Position numbers and translations under genes: made by a program. A DNA stretch of 40,367 nt from Nonomuraea aridisoli (GTDB lineage Bacteria; Actinomycetota; Actinomycetes; Streptosporangiales; Streptosporangiaceae). Below the pieces are notes generated by a model. It had not been told where the DNA came from and ran no database searches. It saw only the letters and a program-made list of their open reading frames with translations. Shown here one piece after another: positions 37,207 to 40,367 of this stretch; position 1 is the stretch's first letter; each line of letters begins with the position of its first letter. The DNA lies in NCBI RefSeq assembly GCF_003236395.1, contig NZ_POUD01000057.1, positions 1-40,367 on the forward strand, written 5' to 3'.

Positions 37207-37620
37207 CTAGAGCCGGTAGAAGTCGGTGTAGTGGTTGGGCGAGAACCACACCGCGCCGGTGCTGCGGTTGACGACGATCCGGTACGCGTCGCGGGCGGCG
37301 CCCCTCGCGCGCGAGTACACGTCGTACTCATGGTAGGTGGCGCCGGCGGGCAGCTGGCCTTCGCGGTTGTAGAAGCGTCCGCCGGTGTAGTTGTAGCGGC
37401 CGTCCGGCCAGGAGTACCAGCCGGCGGTGGTGGGATAGCCCTTGGACTGCCAGATCGACCTGGCCGTGCGCGCGTCCGCGCACCGCGACATGGTGCACGA
37501 GCCGTAGACGGCGGCGTTGGCGGGGACGACGCCGGCCAGGCCGACGAGTGAGACGAGGGCGGCGAGTACGACGGCGAGCCTCAGCGGCCAGCCGGGTCCG
37601 GGGCGTTGGGGGGTGGGCAC
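37207..37620 (-). CDS. Secreted barnase-like ribonuclease
   Basis: A 137-residue precursor. The GTG at 37620 has GAGGAGG 5 bases upstream. A Sec signal peptide follows (basic RPGPGWPLR, a hydrophobic LAVVLAALVSLVGLAGVV core, cleavage near ANA-AVYG). The mature part is a microbial RNase domain. YHEYDV supplies catalytic Glu98, RDAYRIVV the Arg114 region, and FSPNHYTDF the His130 general acid/base, equivalent to Glu73, Arg83/87 and His102 of barnase. Two cysteines (GSCTMSRC) near the mature N-terminus could form a disulfide. The barstar gene follows directly. It is probably an extracellular nuclease or antibacterial toxin. TTGACG near 37679-37684 may be its -35 box. Confidence 0.83.
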   Translation of the reverse strand: MPTPQRPGPGWPLRLAVVLAALVSLVGLAGVVPANAAVYGSCTMSRCADARTARSIWQSKGYPTTAGWYSWPDGRYNYTGGRFYNREGQLPAGATYHEYDVYSRARGAARDAYRIVVNRSTGAVWFSPNHYTDFYRL

Positions 37621-37722
37621 GGATCCTCCTCGTGACGTGACGGACACGGAGAGGATCATCGCCCGGCCGGCGAACGTCAACGACAAAGCACCCGAAAGGA
37701 ATGGTGAACTCTGCGCGGACGA

Positions 37723-40116
37723 TCAGCGTGCGCGCAGCGCGTACACCTCCTGGGTCGGGTCGCGCTGGGTGCGGGTGGCCGAGCGGTCGGTGGTGAAGAC
37801 GACCACGCCGCGGTCGGCGGCCGGCCAGGTGTTGTTGCCGGGCGTGGTGAGCTGCTCGGCGGTGCTCCAGCCGGTGCGCTCCAGCCGCGCGGTGAACACC
37901 TTCCACCGCCAGTCGGCCGAGCGGGAGTCGTACCACACGGCCCGGATCGTGCGGTCGGGGTCGAGGCTGAGGCGCGGGCGCTGGCTCATCGCGTCCGGGG
38001 CGAGCCCGACCGGCTCCGCCCGCGTCCAGGTGCGGCCGCCGTCGGACGAGCGGGCGGCGCGCAGCGACAGGTTCGTGCCGGAGCTGCGCAGGGACCTGGT
38101 CTCCCAGATGGCCACGAACCCGCCGTCGCCGTCGGCGGCGAGGCTCGGGTGCCGGTCGGCGGCGTCGGTGGCGGTGCTCACGCATACGGGCTCGCTCCAG
38201 TCCCGGCTGGAGCGGACGCAGGCCAGGATCTGCCAGTTGTCCGGGTCGGTGCCGCCTGGCTGCTCGCCCGGCTTCGGGGTGTGGCCCGTCCACAGCGGGT
38301 CGGGGTCGAAGCGGTTGTCCTGCCAGGCGACGACGACGCTTCCGTCCGCGCCGGCCGCGACCGAGGGGAACAACGAGGCGGGGAAGCGCGGCGAGCGGGC
38401 GTCCTGCGGCGTGCCGAGGTCGACGTTCTTGCCGGGCGCCGACAGGTTGACCGGCGCGCGGTCCTCGCCGACGACCTGCGCGTACACGTCGAAGGGGCCG
38501 CGGGCGTTGTCGGCCCACACCACGACGGGGCGGCGGCCGTCGATCAGGGCGAGGTCGGGGTGGACGGCCCGGCCCTGCCCGTCCGACAGCCGTACGGCGG
38601 GTTCGAACGAGCGGCCGCCGTCGCGGCTGTGGCGCAGCAGGATCACCGGCCGGTGCGGCTGCTCCTGCCCGAGCTCGTCCTGCCAGACGACCCACACGTC
38701 GTCGCCGGAGACGGCGATCCGAGGGAAGCGGGCGGTGGGGGAGTCGCCGGACAGCGTCACGGTGCGGCCGTGCCCGCGGTAGACGACCGAGGTGCGGGCG
38801 TCGTCGTGGACCTCGGCGACCACGTGCGTCGTGTCGCCGTCCACGGCCACGTCGGGAAAGCCGGTGAACCGGCCGGCGCCGCCGACGGCCAGGCTCGCGC
38901 GGTCGCCGCCGCGCTGCGCCGGCGGCAGCGCGATCTCCGGCGCCGGCACGGCGGGCGCCTGCGCCGAGACGAACACCGCGGAGGTCGCCGCGCGCAGCTG
39001 GTCGGGCAGGTCCGGGTCGGCGTCCGCGCCGGAGGCCGCGCCGGGCGCGCGGACCTCGGCCCGGTACCAGGTGTGCTCGCCCTCGAGGGCGACGGGCAGG
39101 AGGTAGGTCTCGTCGTCGGAGCCCGCCGTGTACGTCGCCACCGGCCCGGCCGAACGGCCCGGCGCGGCGTACACGAGCACGCGGGCGCCGGCGGCGCGCT
39201 GCACGCGCACCCGCAGGGACGCCTTCTTCGCGAGCCGCCCGTGCTTCAGGACGACCTCGTCGCCGCCGAGCGCCTCGTACTTCCCGTCGCCGTCGAGGTC
39301 GGCCTCGATGGTGACGAAGGGGCCGTTGCGGCGGTAGGACACCGTCGTGCGGCCGCCGCGCAGGCCGTCCAGGACGCCGCGCACCGAGCGTTCGGCGGCG
39401 AACACCCACGTCGTGGGCTGGCCGGGACCGGCGGTGCCCCACAGCTCGCGGAAGTGGCAGTCGCTGGCGGCGACCGCGCCGAAGCGGAAGCCGGCGTTCC
39501 ACCGGTTCTCGGCGTAGTCGATCTGGGCGTCGGGGTCGGAGGCGACGTTCCACACCTCGACGGTGTTCATCCCCTGGACGCTGGCGTTGGCGGTGGGCCC
39601 GCCGTCGGGGGTGTACTCGCCGTCGTCGGGGTGGGCGGTGGACCAGACGGCGTCTTGGGCGTGGGCGTCCCAGACCGACTGCTGCACGTGCCGGAACGCC
39701 GGGGAGCCGGGCGGGTTGGCGCCGTCCACGACGGTGTCGACCGCGCCGAGGACGATCGCGTGCGGTGACCCGTTCGCCTCCTCGCCGGGCACCAGGAGCA
39801 GCTTGGACGAGCGCCACTGCGGGTCCCAGTGCTGGTCGTAGGTGCGGTGGTCGGTCAGCGGCAGGAAGTCCAGCCCGGTGCGCTCGGCCTCGGCGATCTG
39901 GTCGGCGACGGGCAGGTTGCCGGGCAGGGTCTGCTTGGACTGCTGGCGGGGCAGGCTGCCGTCCGCGGAGTGGTCGTCGTGCACGTGCGTGTCGCCGGCC
40001 AGCCACTCGCCTCTCGGAGCCTTCTCGCCGGCCTGTGCGGGGCTCGCCGTCATCGCGCCGGCCGCGACCGCCGCGCCCCCTGCGACGGTCACGAAGTGCC
40101 TGCGGCTCAATTCCAT
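37723..40116 (-). CDS. Tat-exported CehA/McbA-like PHP metallohydrolase with BNR propeller
   Basis: A 797-residue protein. The N-terminus MELSRRHFVTVAGGAAVAAG is a twin-arginine signal. A PHP-type metal site follows: GDTHVHDDHSADGS, LDFLPLTDH, PGEEANGSPHAIVLG, WSTAHPDD and AASDCHF give the His/Asp/Glu ligands in the usual order. After a beta-rich linker, the C-terminal half (about residues 420-797) has repeated SxDGGxxF/W Asp-boxes (SRDGGRSFEP, SSDGGRTWTR) and VVVWADN/VVAWQDN blades, a sialidase-like propeller. It probably hydrolyses phosphoesters or related bonds outside the cell. The ATG at 40116 has GGGAGG 8 bases upstream. The open frame to 40200 lacks support. Confidence 0.85.
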   Translation of the reverse strand: MELSRRHFVTVAGGAAVAAGAMTASPAQAGEKAPRGEWLAGDTHVHDDHSADGSLPRQQSKQTLPGNLPVADQIAEAERTGLDFLPLTDHRTYDQHWDPQWRSSKLLLVPGEEANGSPHAIVLGAVDTVVDGANPPGSPAFRHVQQSVWDAHAQDAVWSTAHPDDGEYTPDGGPTANASVQGMNTVEVWNVASDPDAQIDYAENRWNAGFRFGAVAASDCHFRELWGTAGPGQPTTWVFAAERSVRGVLDGLRGGRTTVSYRRNGPFVTIEADLDGDGKYEALGGDEVVLKHGRLAKKASLRVRVQRAAGARVLVYAAPGRSAGPVATYTAGSDDETYLLPVALEGEHTWYRAEVRAPGAASGADADPDLPDQLRAATSAVFVSAQAPAVPAPEIALPPAQRGGDRASLAVGGAGRFTGFPDVAVDGDTTHVVAEVHDDARTSVVYRGHGRTVTLSGDSPTARFPRIAVSGDDVWVVWQDELGQEQPHRPVILLRHSRDGGRSFEPAVRLSDGQGRAVHPDLALIDGRRPVVVWADNARGPFDVYAQVVGEDRAPVNLSAPGKNVDLGTPQDARSPRFPASLFPSVAAGADGSVVVAWQDNRFDPDPLWTGHTPKPGEQPGGTDPDNWQILACVRSSRDWSEPVCVSTATDAADRHPSLAADGDGGFVAIWETRSLRSSGTNLSLRAARSSDGGRTWTRAEPVGLAPDAMSQRPRLSLDPDRTIRAVWYDSRSADWRWKVFTARLERTGWSTAEQLTTPGNNTWPAADRGVVVFTTDRSATRTQRDPTQEVYALRAR

Positions 40117-40199
40117 CGGTACGCCTCCCGCGCCTTGATCCGGAACGGCGCCGACACTAGGGAGCCCCTCGACTAAAAAGGTAAATACTTCGCAAATCA

Positions 40200-40216
40200 C
40201 CCCCGCCTTGCGGGGG
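40200..40216. terminator. GC-rich hairpin near the right end
   Basis: CCCCCGC (40200-40206) and GCGGGGG (40210-40216) form a perfect 7-bp stem with a 3-base loop. On the minus strand it is about 40 bases after the stop of the gene ending at 40257 and just upstream of the metallohydrolase promoter region. Confidence 0.55.
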
Positions 40217-40234
40217 AACCTTTGACGCTGTCAG

Positions 40235-40256
40235 GGCGCGATGAGGTCGTCGCGCC
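40235..40256. terminator. Inverted repeat directly after the last gene's stop
   Basis: GGCGCGA (40235-40241) and TCGCGCC (40250-40256) are perfect 7-bp arms with an 8-base loop, beginning one base after the minus-strand stop codon. With the hairpin at 40200-40216 it forms a tandem terminator-like region. Confidence 0.45.
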
Positions 40257-40367
40257 TCAGCGGCTCACGGCGATCTCGCGCTCCAGATGCGACGCCGCGC
40301 GGCCGGCGCGCGGCGACGTGCGCGCGCGCCCGGTCAACTCCTGGACTGGCGGCAGGGCGACGTCGCC
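40257..40367 (-). CDS. 3' end of an unidentified gene (5' outside window)
   Basis: A minus-strand frame open from the window edge to a TGA at 40257, 36 residues, with consistent G/C third positions and Arg/Glu-rich content ending ASHLEREIAVSR. Two hairpins follow the stop. It looks like the C-terminus of a real protein, but too little is visible to name it. Confidence 0.45.
   Translation of the reverse strand, partial: GDVALPPVQELTGRARTSPRAGRAASHLEREIAVSR

Noticed and set aside
37328..40006. An 892-codon minus-strand frame overlapping the metallohydrolase
   Set aside because: Its composition is dominated by Arg and Pro with no motif, while the adjacent frame encodes the Tat signal, PHP metal site and Asp-box repeats.
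1..40367. CRISPR array, tRNA, rRNA, prophage or integrated element
   Set aside because: I saw no regularly spaced repeats, no tRNA-like cloverleaf, no integrase or transposase and no direct-repeat attachment sites; the palindromes found are each tied to single genes.

Overview
The window is very GC-rich, with G or C at nearly every third codon position, frequent GTG starts, ATGA start/stop overlaps and many one-component regulators (ArsR, LysR, GntR, MocR, XRE). It reads as chromosomal DNA of a filamentous actinomycete, perhaps Streptosporangiales; that placement is inferred from style, not from a marker gene. There is no tRNA, rRNA, CRISPR array, transposase or phage structural gene. Most genes sit in small modules, each a regulator next to its target with a visible palindrome between them.

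Layout. 0-0.35 kb: 3' end of a DNA/RNA non-specific endonuclease. 0.45-4.9 kb: a biotin ECF transporter operon, bioY-bioM-bioN, with an adenylate-forming ligase and an atypical thiolase inserted between the S component and the energising module. 4.9-6.3 kb: ArsR/SRPBCC/VOC operon. 6.3-8.1 kb: HTH repressor divergent from an alpha/beta hydrolase. 8.1-10.3 kb: ArsR (DUF5937 type) divergent from an MFS transporter. 10.3-13.4 kb: NAD(P)-binding protein, LysR regulator and an RclA-like flavoprotein disulfide reductase. 13.4-17.3 kb: SWIM zinc-finger protein coupled to a SNF2 helicase. 17.4-19.8 kb: DedA membrane protein overlapping a NarL-type two-component system. 19.8-22.7 kb: alpha/beta hydrolase, XRE-cupin regulator, RibD-C/DHFR-like protein and a small conserved unknown. 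22.7-25.2 kb: MocR regulator divergent from a LysE exporter and an SRPBCC protein. 25.3-27.6 kb: SDR remnant, deoC, a GntR/UTRA regulator and a divergent NUDIX hydrolase.

27.7-29.5 kb is a gene graveyard: a histidine kinase pseudogene, its response regulator with a displaced C-terminus, a long perfect hairpin, an intrinsic terminator and the tail of an epoxide hydrolase. 29.5-31.2 kb: a CTP-synthase-like glutamine amidotransferase divergent from a LysR regulator. 31.4-33.8 kb: a probable stress module made of a peroxiredoxin, an RclC/YkgB-type DUF417 membrane protein and a divergent ECF sigma/zinc anti-sigma pair. A 43-bp element is repeated upstream of both stress genes. 33.9-36.8 kb: quinone oxidoreductase, alpha/beta hydrolase, a broken LLM-class oxidoreductase and an orphan MerR-type operator. 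36.8-37.6 kb: a secreted barnase-like RNase with its barstar inhibitor. 37.7-40.1 kb: a Tat-exported PHP metallohydrolase with a BNR-repeat propeller, followed by the 3' end of one more gene.

The most interesting points are the ligase and active-site-altered thiolase inside the biotin transport operon, the duplicated element beside the ECF sigma factor, and two homologues of the reactive-chlorine resistance (Rcl) proteins at separate loci.
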